In this document: positions 50,802-59,834 of the stretch, piece by piece
How the letters are laid out: each line of letters begins with the position of its first letter
Position numbering within the stretch: position 1 is the first letter of the stretch
Source: Actinacidiphila acidipaludis
Lineage (GTDB): Bacteria > Actinomycetota > Actinomycetes > Streptomycetales > Streptomycetaceae
Length of the DNA: 64,000 bases
NCBI RefSeq assembly: GCF_019890725.1
Contig: NZ_JAINZZ010000010.1
Location: 104,662-168,661, forward strand
Reading direction: 5' to 3'
Position numbers and translations under genes: made by a program
The notes under the pieces: generated by a model
What the model saw: only the letters and a program-made list of their open reading frames with translations
Database searches by the model: none
What the model was told of the DNA's origin: nothing

Positions 50802-51542
50802 TCAGCCCCGGGCCCGCGCCTGGGACCTGCGGCGCCGTGCCGCCGCCGCGCCGAGTCCGCCGGCCACGACCACGCCGCCGGCGACCAGCGCCACCGCGGC
50901 GCCGCCGGTCCCGCCGGACGAGGACGCCGCCAGACCGGTGTCGGGCGCGCCGCTCGGCACCGCGGTGACCTGACGGCCGGAACTGGTGGGCGAGGGCGTC
51001 GGAGTGCTGCCGCCGGTGGGGCCGGACCCGACCGGGTTGCCGGCGGAGCTGGCGGCCAGCGGCGTGATGGTGAACAGGTTGTCGCAGTTGGCGATCTTCG
51101 CGGGGACGACCAGGGAGGCGCGGTTGCCCGGCGGGTAGACGCGCAGGCTCGCCGAGGTCGGCAGGCAGCCGCCCATGTGGTTGATGGTGTGGATGGTGTC
51201 GCTCGCCGTGCCGCCCGGCCGCAGGACCACGGACCGGTAGCCCTCGTGCTCACGCGTCGCCGGCAGGCCGATCTGCTTGCCGCCGCCGTCCAGCAGCGAC
51301 ACCCCGGGGAACCCGGTGAGGTGGCACGCCGTGGCGCTGTGGTTGGTGAGCACCAGGTTCCGGAAGAGGCTGCCCGCCGCACCTTCGCTGTCGCCGAGCG
51401 AGGCGGTCAGCTGCGACGTGGCGCACATGGGGGTGCCGCTCGTGTCGCGGACCGGGGCGGCCGCCGAAGCGGTCGCCGGGACGACGCCGAGCGCGGCCAC
51501 CGCGACGGCCGCCGCACCGGCGGCCAGTGAACTGCTGCGCAT
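50802..51542 (-). CDS. Secreted DUF4232 protein with sortase sorting signal
   Basis: A 246-residue exported protein. Residues 1-28 form a signal peptide (VAVAALGVVPATASAAA). Residues 38-165 form a DUF4232 domain with Cys40, Cys73, Cys126 and Cys153. The C-terminal tail is a classic sorting signal: APDTG at 199-203, then a hydrophobic stretch (AAVALVAGGVVVAGGLGAAA) and a charged end (RRRRSQARARG). The motif APDTG differs from LPXTG and LAXTG. The following gene is a sortase, 3 bases on. It is the presumed anchored substrate. Confidence 0.9.
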   Translation of the reverse strand: MRSSSLAAGAAAVAVAALGVVPATASAAAPVRDTSGTPMCATSQLTASLGDSEGAAGSLFRNLVLTNHSATACHLTGFPGVSLLDGGGKQIGLPATREHEGYRSVVLRPGGTASDTIHTINHMGGCLPTSASLRVYPPGNRASLVVPAKIANCDNLFTITPLAASSAGNPVGSGPTGGSTPTPSPTSSGRQVTAVPSGAPDTGLAASSSGGTGGAAVALVAGGVVVAGGLGAAAARRRRSQARARG

Positions 51543-51750
51543 GTCCTGCTCCCTCCTCTTTCCCGCGGGCCGCCGCCTCCGGCAGGGGCGCCGACCGGTC
51601 CGAACCGCCCGGACCGGGGAATCGCGAACAGAGACGACGCGGCCCGCCGCCGGGTTGTAAAGAAACGTCAAAGTGTCACTGAGGTCCCGTCAGCCACCCC
51701 CGTGACCAGCGGACTTCGGGATTCGGCCGGTCTTCACTACGATCCCTGCG

Positions 51751-53013
51751 ATGATCATGAGAAAGCTGCCGGCCGCGGCTGCGGCGTGCGGCCTGCTGGC
51801 CCTGCTCGCCTGCGGCCTCCTCCCACCGACGGCGGCCGCCGACGAGCCCACCGCCCAACCCGCCCCGAAGGTCGAGCTGGTGCTGGACGTCAGCGGCTCG
51901 ATGCGCGCCCGGGACATCGACGGCCAGTCCCGGATGTCCGCCGCCAAGCAGGCGTTCGACGACGTCCTGGACTCCACCCCGCCCGACGTCCAGCTCGGCA
52001 TACGCACGCTCGGCGCCGACTACCCCGGCAACGACCGCAAGACCGGCTGCAAGGACACCCGCCGGCTCTACCCGGTCGGCCCGCTGAACCGCACCGAGGC
52101 CAAGGCCGCGGTGGCCACCCTCGCCCCGACCGGCTGGACGCCCATCGGCCCGGCCCTGCGCGCGGCCGCCGACGACCTCAAGGGCGGCGACGGCACCCGC
52201 CGCATGGTGCTGATCACCGACGGCGAGGACACCTGCGGGCCCACCAACCCCTGCGACGTAGCCCGTGACATCGCCGCCCAGGGCATCCACCTGGTCATCG
52301 ACACGCTCGGCCTGATCCCCGACGCGACCACCCGCAACCAGCTCAGCTGCATCGCCGGGGCGACCGGCGGCACGTACACCACCGTCCAGCACCGCCAGCA
52401 GCTGACCAGCAAGGTCAAGCAGCTCGTCGGCCGCAGCGACGAGCACACCGTCACCCCCGTCGCCACCCAGGGCGCCGCGGCCTGCGACACGGCACCCGAA
52501 CTCCGGCAGGGCCTCTACACCGACCGTGAGACGTTCTCCGAGAATCGCTGGTACCGCGTCCAGGTGCCGCCCGGCCAGGAGCTGCGCGCCGCGGTCACCG
52601 TCTCCGACGACCGTGCCGTCAACGCCGGTTACGGCGTGCTGCTGCGCGGCGTGACCGTGCACGGCCGGGAGATCGTCCGCGACGACGAGGGCGGCAGCGG
52701 GCGCACCGACGCCGTCTCCGCCGGCATCCGCTACCCCAAGCCCGCCGCCGACTCCGGCACGCCGCCGGAGACCGTCTGCCTCCAGGTCGGGAACTCCTTC
52801 TCGGCTCCGGCCTCCGTGAAGACCACGCCCGGCCTGCCCGTCGAGCTCTCCATCGACCTGGTCAAGAGCCCGGACAAGCCCTCCGACGTCGCGTTCTTCG
52901 GCCTCGGCCGCGGATGGTGGCTGCTCGGACTGCTCACCGTCACCGGAGGCGTCGCCGGCCTGCTCTCCGGCTGGATCGCCCGCTGGCGCCTGAACACCGG
53001 GAGGACCGTCTGA
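51751..53013 (+). CDS. Secreted, membrane-anchored VWA domain protein
   Basis: A 420-residue exported protein. Signal peptide (residues 1-31, core AACGLLALLACGLLPPTAAA), then a von Willebrand A domain with MIDAS Asp46-x-Ser48-x-Ser50 (VLDVSGSM) over about residues 40-215, a β-domain, and a C-terminal membrane helix (WWLLGLLTVTGGVAGLLSGWIA). VWA domains bind metal and proteins. It overlaps the next gene by 1 base, forming a coupled pair, and it is divergent from the sortase operon across about 210 bases. Confidence 0.9.
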   Translation: MIMRKLPAAAAACGLLALLACGLLPPTAAADEPTAQPAPKVELVLDVSGSMRARDIDGQSRMSAAKQAFDDVLDSTPPDVQLGIRTLGADYPGNDRKTGCKDTRRLYPVGPLNRTEAKAAVATLAPTGWTPIGPALRAAADDLKGGDGTRRMVLITDGEDTCGPTNPCDVARDIAAQGIHLVIDTLGLIPDATTRNQLSCIAGATGGTYTTVQHRQQLTSKVKQLVGRSDEHTVTPVATQGAAACDTAPELRQGLYTDRETFSENRWYRVQVPPGQELRAAVTVSDDRAVNAGYGVLLRGVTVHGREIVRDDEGGSGRTDAVSAGIRYPKPAADSGTPPETVCLQVGNSFSAPASVKTTPGLPVELSIDLVKSPDKPSDVAFFGLGRGWWLLGLLTVTGGVAGLLSGWIARWRLNTGRTV

Positions 53014-53861
53014 TGCGCACTCCGAAGCTGCTGACCGCCGCCGGACTGCTCGCCGCGACGGGGCTCGCCGGACTCGCCGTCCTCGCCCCGGTCGCGCGGG
53101 CCGACGACCCCGGCACCGCGACGCCCACCACGCCCGGCGCCTCCGCGTCCGCGTCCGCCTCGGACGCGCCGCCGACCGAGGCCGGCACCAACTTCCGTAC
53201 CGCCACGCCCGTCAAGCAGGGGCAGCAGGCCACGGCGAGCGCCTCGGCCGGCGACTACCTGTACTGGACGTTTCCCGCGGACACCGGTCAGAACGTCACC
53301 GTCAAGGCCACCGTGTCCTTCCCGTCCGGTGCCGTCCGGCACGGGCCGTCCACGTGGCAGATCGACGTCTACGACGGGCTGCGGCGCCGCCAGGCGTGCC
53401 GCTACGGCATGCAGACCCGCACCGCGGCGGCCGACGTCACCACAGTCGAGCTCGCCTGCACCCTGCGGACGGTGCGCGCATGGGCCGAGCCGTGGGCCAA
53501 CGACCCGCTGCGCGGCGCCTACTACCTGCGGCTGGCCGTCCTCGACCTGCCGCAGACCGACCTCGGTCTGCCCGTGCAGGCGGCCGTCACCGCCACCGCG
53601 CACGGCACCGCGGGGGAGACGGCCGTCGACGGTTCCGTCGCGCCCGTGGTGACCGCGAACGGGCCGGACCTCGCCCCCGACGGCGGCTGGGCCGGTACCT
53701 GGTGGTCACCGCGCTGGCTGTGGACCGGCGGTGGCGGCCTGCTCGCGGTCCTCGCCGCGCTCGGCGCCCACCGCCTGGCCCGCGGCCCGGTGCGGCTGTC
53801 CGCGCCGCGGTACTCGGGAGAGCCGGTGCGACCGCGGGAGCCCGCGGGGTACTCCGGCTGA
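53013..53861 (+). CDS. Secreted membrane-anchored partner of the VWA protein
   Basis: A 282-residue exported protein. A signal peptide (LLTAAGLLAATGLAGLAVLAPVARA) is followed by an Ala/Ser/Thr-rich stretch, a β-rich extracellular domain (TASASAGDYLYWTFPADTGQNVTVKATVSF), and a C-terminal helix near residues 235-255 (WLWTGGGGLLAVLAALGA) with a short basic tail. I recognise no domain name. Its ATG overlaps the VWA gene's stop codon (TGATG), showing coupling. They likely form a complex on the cell surface. Confidence 0.8.
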   Translation: MRTPKLLTAAGLLAATGLAGLAVLAPVARADDPGTATPTTPGASASASASDAPPTEAGTNFRTATPVKQGQQATASASAGDYLYWTFPADTGQNVTVKATVSFPSGAVRHGPSTWQIDVYDGLRRRQACRYGMQTRTAAADVTTVELACTLRTVRAWAEPWANDPLRGAYYLRLAVLDLPQTDLGLPVQAAVTATAHGTAGETAVDGSVAPVVTANGPDLAPDGGWAGTWWSPRWLWTGGGGLLAVLAALGAHRLARGPVRLSAPRYSGEPVRPREPAGYSG

Positions 53862-53871
53862 CGGCCGAGCG

Positions 53872-53900
53872 CCCGGGACCGCCGTCACGGCGGTCCCGGG
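53872..53900. terminator. Hairpin terminator
   Basis: A perfect 13-bp stem (CCCGGGACCGCCG with CGGCGGTCCCGGG) and a 3-base loop. It lies at the end of the VWA pair and just before the end of the convergent small gene. Confidence 0.82.
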
Positions 53901-53902
53901 GG

Positions 53903-54136
53903 TCATCTGCGGCGGACGTGGCTGCGGGCGGCGCGCGGCGCCCGGGTCACCACCCGGTCGGCTGCGTACGGGCGCAGCCCGCGCGGCACCGCACGGCGGC
54001 GGCGCCTGGGGGATGAGCGCGGCGGGGCGGGCGGACCCACCCGCCGCAGACGGCGGCCGACGAGCATGCCGGCGGGCACCGCGAGGACGGTCCAGACGGC
54101 GAGGCAGATCACGGCGACGACCAGGAAATGGACCAT
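53903..54136 (-). CDS. Small basic membrane protein
   Basis: A 77-residue protein with one N-terminal helix (FLVVAVICLAVWTVLAVPAGMLVG) and a very basic, Arg-rich tail (RRLRRVGPPAPPRSSPRRRRRA). It could bind the inner membrane surface or nucleic acid. I see no homologue. The terminator for the VWA pair lies directly at its end. Confidence 0.62.
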   Translation of the reverse strand: MVHFLVVAVICLAVWTVLAVPAGMLVGRRLRRVGPPAPPRSSPRRRRRAVPRGLRPYAADRVVTRAPRAARSHVRRR

Positions 54137-54280
54137 GGCGTATCCGGTTCCTTGCGTTCCCGCACAAGGCGGCTATGTACCCGCCTACCCGATCCGGGCA
54201 CCCCAATGCCCTCGGTTGTCCTTCTTGTTCGTTTGATGTCCCCGGGTCCCGGAGCTGAAGTTCCTGGCCGGTGCGCTCTC

Positions 54281-54299
54281 TTGACGGAACCTCAGGTTC
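54281..54299 (+). promoter_or_regulatory. Probable promoter and operator of the GH59 gene
   Basis: TTGACG (54281-54286) resembles a -35 hexamer. It is followed at once by the perfect 6-1-6 palindrome GAACCT-C-AGGTTC (54287-54299). The palindrome lies about 80 bases upstream of the GH59 start codon and could be the operator of a sugar-responsive repressor. Confidence 0.5.
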
Positions 54300-54378
54300 G
54301 CAGTCCACTGTGCGGCGGTGAGATGCGTTCGGTTCTGAGCTCTTCTGGTGAGTTGACCCCGAGGAAGGGACCCCCCAC

Positions 54379-56790
54379 GTGAACTCCGTCCCGCGTACAA
54401 CCCTGCGCCGACCAGCGGTCGCGGCCGTTCTGCTCCTGCTCTGCGCGTTACTGATCGGCGCGGGCAGCCACTCCGCCGGCGCCACCGGGACCAGCACCAC
54501 GATCGCCGCCAACGGCTCCAGCGCCGGGCGGACCTTCGACGGCATCGGCGCCATCAGCGGCGGCGGCGGCAACACCCGCCTGCTGACCGACTACCCCGCC
54601 GCACAGCAACAGCAGATCCTGGACTACCTCTTCAAGCCCGGTTACGGCGCCGACCTGCAGATCCTCAAGGTGGAGATCGGCGGCGACACCAACTCCACCG
54701 ACGGGTCGGAGTCCAGCCACATGCACACCGCCGGGACCGTGGACTGCGGCACCGGCTACGAGTGGTGGCTGATGCAGCAGGCCAAGGCCCGCAACCCGCA
54801 GATCAAGCTCTACGGACTCGCCTGGGGAGCGCCCGGCTGGCCCGGCGGCGGCTCGTTCTGGTCCACCGACACCGTGAACTACCTCGTCAAGTGGCTCGGC
54901 TGCGCCACCTCGCACGGCCTGACGATCGACTACCTCGGCGGCTGGAACGAACGGGGCTACGACGTCGGCTGGTACGAACAGCTCCGCACGGCGCTGGACG
55001 GCGCCGGATACGGCGGTGTCCGGATCGTCGCGGCCGACAGCGACTGGTCGGTCGCCGGCGACGTCGCGTCCAACGCCGCCTTCGCCAAGTCCGTTTCGGC
55101 CATCGGCGTGCACTACCCCTGCCAGGGCGGCGACGGCGGCAACGCCGACACGTGCCCGGGCAACGCCACCGCGACCGGTACCGGAAAGCCGCTGTGGGCG
55201 AGCGAGAACGGCTCGCAGGACCTCAACTCCGGCGCCCCGGCGCTGATCCGCTCGATCACCCGCGGCTACGTCGACGCGCACTTCACCGCGTACGTCAACT
55301 GGCCCGTGGTGGCCGCGATCTACCCCAACCTGCCGTACAGCACGGTCGGCCTGGTCCTCGCCGACCAGCCTTCGTCCGGCGCGTACACCGTCGGCCGCAG
55401 TCTGTGGGCCACCGCCCAGGTCACCCAGTTCACCGCCCCAGGCTGGAAGTTCCTCGACAGCGGCTCCGGCTACCTGGGCGGCTCGGAGTCCAACGGCAGC
55501 TATGTGACGCTGAAGTCGACCGACGGCACGGACTACTCCACCGTCATCGAGACCACCACGGCCACCGCCGCGCAGAACGTCACGGTCGACGTCAGCGGCG
55601 GGCTGTCCACCGGCGCCGTCCACGTCTGGGCCACCAACCTCAACTCCGGCAACTCCGCGGACCACCTGGTCCAGCAGGGCTCGCTCACGCCCAGCGGCGG
55701 CTCCTACTCCCTGACCGTCCAGCCGGGATACGTCTACACGCTGACCACCACCACCGGGCAGGGCAAGGGCACCGCCACCAGCCCCGCCCCGGGCAGCCTC
55801 GCGCTGCCCTACTCCGACTCCTTCGACTCGACCACGGTGGGCCAGCAGCCGCGCTACCTCTCCCAGATGCAGGGCGCGTTCGAGGCCACCGCGTGCGCCG
55901 GCGGCCGCAGCGGCCGCTGCCTCACCCAGCAGGCCCCCGTCAAACCCATCGAGTGGGACGGCGACTCCAACCCGTACACCATCGGCGGCAGCCTCAACTG
56001 GAACAACTACACGGTCGCCGCCGACGTCCTGCTGCGGCAGTCCGGCTCCGCCCAGCTGATCGCCCGCGCCGGGACCCAGCACGCCTTCGGGCCGGCCGGG
56101 ATCAACTCCTACTACCTGCAGGCCGGCGACAACGGCGCCTGGTCGATCGTCCGCAACAACACCAGCCACACCCTGACCACGCTCGCCTCCGGCAGTGTGG
56201 CCGCCCTGGGCACCGGCACCTGGCACCACCTCGCGCTGACCGTCAACGGCCCGACCCTGACCGCCGCCATCGACGGGACCACGGTCGGCTCGGCGACGGA
56301 CGGCACGTACAGCACCGGCATGGTGGGCCTGGGCACCTCGGGCTACCAGACGGACCAGTTCGACAACCTGTCCGTCACCCCCGTCGGCACCCAGAACTCC
56401 GGCACCGGACCGATCGTCGCCGTCGCCGACACCGCCAAGTGCGTCGACGACGACACCGGCTCCACCGCCAACGGCACCAAGGTCCAGATGTGGGACTGCA
56501 ACGGCACCGGTGCCCAGAACTGGACCCTGGCGAGCGACGGCACCGTCCGCCTCGGCGGCAAGTGCATGGACATCACCGGAGCGAACACGTCCGACGGCAC
56601 CCTCGTCGAGCTGTGGGACTGCAACGGCGGCGGCAACCAGCAGTGGAAGACCGTCGGCGGCACCCTGGTCAACCCCGTCTCCGGCAAGTGCCTCGACGAC
56701 CCGGCGTCCGACACCGCCGACGGCACCCAGCTGGAGATCTGGACCTGCAACGGCGGCGCCAACCAGCAGTGGATCACGCCGCTGCCCTGA
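54379..56790 (+). CDS. GH59 galactosylceramidase-like glycoside hydrolase with ricin-type lectin domain; contains a TTA codon
   Basis: An 803-residue secreted enzyme. A signal peptide (VLLLLCALLIGAGSHSAGA) is followed by the GH59 TIM barrel with acid/base Glu191 (GGWNERGYD) and nucleophile Glu276 (WASENGSQD). A β-sandwich lectin-like domain follows (about 470-660), then a ricin-B/CBM13 module at about 675-803 with repeated QQW motifs. It probably removes β-galactose from glycolipid or polysaccharide. The GTG start has GAGGAAGGGA before it. Codon 24 (54448) is TTA, implying bldA control. Confidence 0.9.
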   Translation: MNSVPRTTLRRPAVAAVLLLLCALLIGAGSHSAGATGTSTTIAANGSSAGRTFDGIGAISGGGGNTRLLTDYPAAQQQQILDYLFKPGYGADLQILKVEIGGDTNSTDGSESSHMHTAGTVDCGTGYEWWLMQQAKARNPQIKLYGLAWGAPGWPGGGSFWSTDTVNYLVKWLGCATSHGLTIDYLGGWNERGYDVGWYEQLRTALDGAGYGGVRIVAADSDWSVAGDVASNAAFAKSVSAIGVHYPCQGGDGGNADTCPGNATATGTGKPLWASENGSQDLNSGAPALIRSITRGYVDAHFTAYVNWPVVAAIYPNLPYSTVGLVLADQPSSGAYTVGRSLWATAQVTQFTAPGWKFLDSGSGYLGGSESNGSYVTLKSTDGTDYSTVIETTTATAAQNVTVDVSGGLSTGAVHVWATNLNSGNSADHLVQQGSLTPSGGSYSLTVQPGYVYTLTTTTGQGKGTATSPAPGSLALPYSDSFDSTTVGQQPRYLSQMQGAFEATACAGGRSGRCLTQQAPVKPIEWDGDSNPYTIGGSLNWNNYTVAADVLLRQSGSAQLIARAGTQHAFGPAGINSYYLQAGDNGAWSIVRNNTSHTLTTLASGSVAALGTGTWHHLALTVNGPTLTAAIDGTTVGSATDGTYSTGMVGLGTSGYQTDQFDNLSVTPVGTQNSGTGPIVAVADTAKCVDDDTGSTANGTKVQMWDCNGTGAQNWTLASDGTVRLGGKCMDITGANTSDGTLVELWDCNGGGNQQWKTVGGTLVNPVSGKCLDDPASDTADGTQLEIWTCNGGANQQWITPLP

Positions 56791-56947
56791 GCACGCACCC
56801 TCTGTCACCCGGCGTCACCCGTTCGGAGGGCGTGCGGCCGCGGCCCGCGCCCTCCGGACACCCCCGTACGCGGCTTCCGCCCGGCCGCCGCCCCCGTTTG
56901 ACTGGGACGGCGGCCGACCGGAACCACGGCCGCCACCGGGAGCCTTC

Positions 56948-57760
56948 ATGAACGACCGCCGCCCCCGGGCGACCTCCGCCCACCGGCACGACGACGCCAG
57001 CGACCCCTTCGGCGAGGACGCCGGCGACCGCCGCGTCGACGCGGCCCGCGCGGCGCACCTGCCCGCACCCCGCGAGCACGTCGTCTTCGACGCCCCCTTC
57101 ACCGACCGCGGCGCGTGGGCCGCCGGACGCACGTCCGCCTATCCGCCCGACGGCCGCAACCCCGGCGACAACAAGCTCGACCGCATCGGGCCCGCCTTCG
57201 CCCCCACCCCCGACGGCGTCTTCCGCGCCCGGCGCGCCTCCGACGGCCTGTGGAACGCCGATCTGGTGTCCACCGAGTACGCCCCCGGCGGGTTCGAGCT
57301 GCTGCCCGGTGACGACCTGCAGGCCACCTGCCTGGTGCACGACGTCCAGGGCGCCTGGCCGTCGCTGTGGACGTGGGGCCGCGACACCTCCAGCGGGCGC
57401 TCCCAGCCCGGACACGGCGAGGTCGACGCCTTCGAGTACCACCCGACCAACCCGCGGATGCTCGAGCTCACCAACCACGTCCGTCCCGCCGCCTGCTACG
57501 CCGACGACCTGATCACCCCCGGCCGGCCCTTCACCCTCCGTGTGGTCTTCGGCGACTCCAGCGTGCAGTGGTGGGTCGACGGCCATCTGGTCTTCGCGGA
57601 CGGCACCGGCGTCGGCCGGAACTGGCGGGCCTGGCTGATCGTCGGCATGAGCGTCGCCGCGGGCGGCTACGGCCACCTGCCGCCGGTCGCCGGCACGCAG
57701 GAGCTGGAGTGGCAGTGCGGCGCCCTGACCGTGTCCCGCGGCCCCGGCGGCCACGGCTGA
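56948..57760 (+). CDS. GH16-like (concanavalin fold) glycoside hydrolase without signal peptide
   Basis: A 270-residue protein. The GH16 catalytic motif appears as Glu158-Val-Asp160-Ala-Phe-Glu163 in GHGEVDAFEYHP. β-strand blocks (FELLPGDDLQATCLVHDVQG, PFTLRVVFGDSSVQWWVDG) fit a concanavalin-like jelly roll. There is no signal peptide; the first 45 residues are polar. So it either acts in the cytoplasm or leaves by another route. It follows a GH59 gene on the same strand, separated by 157 bases, and may share regulation. Confidence 0.75.
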   Translation: MNDRRPRATSAHRHDDASDPFGEDAGDRRVDAARAAHLPAPREHVVFDAPFTDRGAWAAGRTSAYPPDGRNPGDNKLDRIGPAFAPTPDGVFRARRASDGLWNADLVSTEYAPGGFELLPGDDLQATCLVHDVQGAWPSLWTWGRDTSSGRSQPGHGEVDAFEYHPTNPRMLELTNHVRPAACYADDLITPGRPFTLRVVFGDSSVQWWVDGHLVFADGTGVGRNWRAWLIVGMSVAAGGYGHLPPVAGTQELEWQCGALTVSRGPGGHG

Positions 57761-58020
57761 GCCGCCTGCCGGCCGGGCGGGTCCGTACGGGTGCCCGCGG
57801 CGGCGTCACCGTGGGTTCGCGCGGCGTCGCGGGGCGTTCTCGGAGGGCGGCGGCAGGGGCGCCACCAGGGCGCGTCTGAAGGCCGCCCGAGGGCGTGAGA
57901 GCGCCCACACGCAGGTATGACCGGCCGGATCCGGGGAAGGCGACCGTACGACGATCTTCGCCCCGGCCTGGTAGGGGTGGATTCAGCAGTGTTCGTGAGC
58001 AATGACCGAGGAGCCGTGCG

Positions 58021-58872
58021 GTGACCGATCAGCCTTCGATGTCCGCCGGGACCGCGGACACGAGCGGCGAGGTGCTCGACCTGCCGGACGCACCCCGCGG
58101 CGCCCCCTGCTGGGTGAGCCTGACCGCCCGCGACCTGCAGGAGGCGGAGAAGTTCTACGGCGCGGTGCTGGGCTGGGAGTTCCGCTCCACCAGCCTCGGC
58201 GAGCACTTCGTGGTGGCCCTCAGGAACGGCAAGCCGGTGGCCGGGATCGGCGCGGTCGCCACCGACCTGCAGTTCGCCGTGGTGTGGACCCCGTACTTCG
58301 CGGTCCCGCAGGTCGACGACGCCGCGGCCCGCATCCGTGAGCGCAGTGCGACGATCGCCCTCGGCCCGGTGGCCTTCGCCTCCGGACGCGCCGTGGTGGC
58401 CGCGGACCGCGACGGCGCCGTGTTCGGTGTGTGGGACGGGCGGCTGCCCGGCGGCTGGGAGGCGTGGCACGAGCGCGGCCCGGTCGTGGTGCGCCTGCGC
58501 ACCCGCGACGCCTTCGAGGCGGCGATCTTCTACGGCGGCGTCCTGCAGTGGGCCGACGGGCGCCCGGACGGCTGCACGGTCTCCTACGAGAACGAGGAGG
58601 TCGTGGTCCGCAGCGGCTCCAGCGTCGTGGCCCGGCTGGGCTCCGGTGCCGTCGAGGCGGCCCCCGACCCCGTGCTGCGCCCGCACTGGGCGGTGCAGTT
58701 CGCCGTGGACGACGTGGCGCACCGTGCCGAGGCCGCCCAGGCGCTCGGCGGCACGCTGATCAGCAGCGGCACCAGCGGCCAGGGCGAGTACGCGGAACTG
58801 CGCGACCCCGACGGCGGCCTCTTCACCATCATCGGGCGCGGCACCGAGGGCGGGGCCGGCCCCGCGGCCTGA
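58021..58872 (+). CDS. VOC family protein with two glyoxalase-like domains
   Basis: A 283-residue protein made of two tandem βαβββ units (residues 28-145 and 150-275). The first starts APCWVSLTARDLQEAEKFYGAVLGW, the second VVVRLRTRDAFEAAIFYGGVLQW. Metal-binding residues are not all recognisable, so its activity is unclear; homologues include lyases, dioxygenases and binding proteins for toxins. It starts at a GTG at 58021 preceded by GAGGAG. Confidence 0.85.
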   Translation: MTDQPSMSAGTADTSGEVLDLPDAPRGAPCWVSLTARDLQEAEKFYGAVLGWEFRSTSLGEHFVVALRNGKPVAGIGAVATDLQFAVVWTPYFAVPQVDDAAARIRERSATIALGPVAFASGRAVVAADRDGAVFGVWDGRLPGGWEAWHERGPVVVRLRTRDAFEAAIFYGGVLQWADGRPDGCTVSYENEEVVVRSGSSVVARLGSGAVEAAPDPVLRPHWAVQFAVDDVAHRAEAAQALGGTLISSGTSGQGEYAELRDPDGGLFTIIGRGTEGGAGPAA

Positions 58873-59041
58873 GCGGCCCCGGATCCCCGGACGCCATCCC
58901 CGGCCGTCCGAGCCGTCCGACCCGCGCGGCCTGCCACACGTGCCTCCCCAGCGCCTCACCCTGACGCACAGCGGGCACCGCACGGCGGCGCGCTCCCGGT
59001 GTAGCCACCGCTCCCGGCCCGGCCTCCCGTAGGGTCGGGTC

Positions 59042-59674
59042 ATGCTCCTGTGGATCAACGGCCCGTTCGGCGGCGGAAAGACGCAGAGCGCCTACGAACT
59101 GCGGCGGCGGCTGCCCGGCAGCGTGGTCTGCGACCCGGAGCACGTCGGGTTCGGCCTGCACCGGATGACACCGCCGCATCTGCGCGGCGACTTCCAGGAC
59201 CTCGCCGCCTGGCGGCAGGGCGTCTACGAGGTGCTGGACCTCGCCCTGTCCCGCCACGACGGTCCGGTGATCGCCCCGATGACGGTGGTGGAGCCCGCCT
59301 ACTTCAGCGAGACCGTGGGCCGGCTGCGCGAGCGCGGGCACGACGTGCGCCACTTCGCGCTGCTGGCGGAGCGCGAGACGGTGCTGCGTCGGCTGCGGGA
59401 GCGGGGTTTCGGCCATCTCGTGCGCTTCGTGGCGGGCAAGGAAGCCCCGCTGCGCCGGGAGAGCTTCGCCGTGGCCAAGCTGGACCACTGCCTGGAACGG
59501 CTGCTGGACGCGCAGTTCGCCGAGCACCTGTGGACGGACAAGCTCACGATCCCGCAGGTCGCCGACCACATCGCGGCCTCCGCCGGGCTCGCGCTGCGTC
59601 CCAGCACCGACTCGGCGCTGCGCGGGCGGCTGCGGCGGGCCGGGATCGGCCTCCGGCACATCCGGATCCTCTGA
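59042..59674 (+). CDS. P-loop ATPase, TmrB-like
   Basis: A 210-residue protein. The Walker A motif is NGPFGGGKTQSAYEL at the N-terminus. The layout (WINGPFGGGKT, CDPEHVGFGL, RHDGPVIAPMTVVEPAYF) matches TmrB, the Bacillus tunicamycin-resistance protein thought to bind the drug at the membrane. Kinase activity is possible; the substrate is unknown. It stands alone. Confidence 0.78.
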   Translation: MLLWINGPFGGGKTQSAYELRRRLPGSVVCDPEHVGFGLHRMTPPHLRGDFQDLAAWRQGVYEVLDLALSRHDGPVIAPMTVVEPAYFSETVGRLRERGHDVRHFALLAERETVLRRLRERGFGHLVRFVAGKEAPLRRESFAVAKLDHCLERLLDAQFAEHLWTDKLTIPQVADHIAASAGLALRPSTDSALRGRLRRAGIGLRHIRIL

Positions 59675-59834
59675 GCCGCCGGCGGCCGCAGGCCGCCCCG
59701 ACGGGCCGCGTACGGGAACTCCCGCCGTCGCGGCCTGCGGCCGGAGCCACCCCGCCGGTCCCCGGGTGGAACCGCCCGCAAGTGGGGATCACTGCACACG
59801 ACGCACCACCGGACGTCACAGAGAGGTGACCGGC

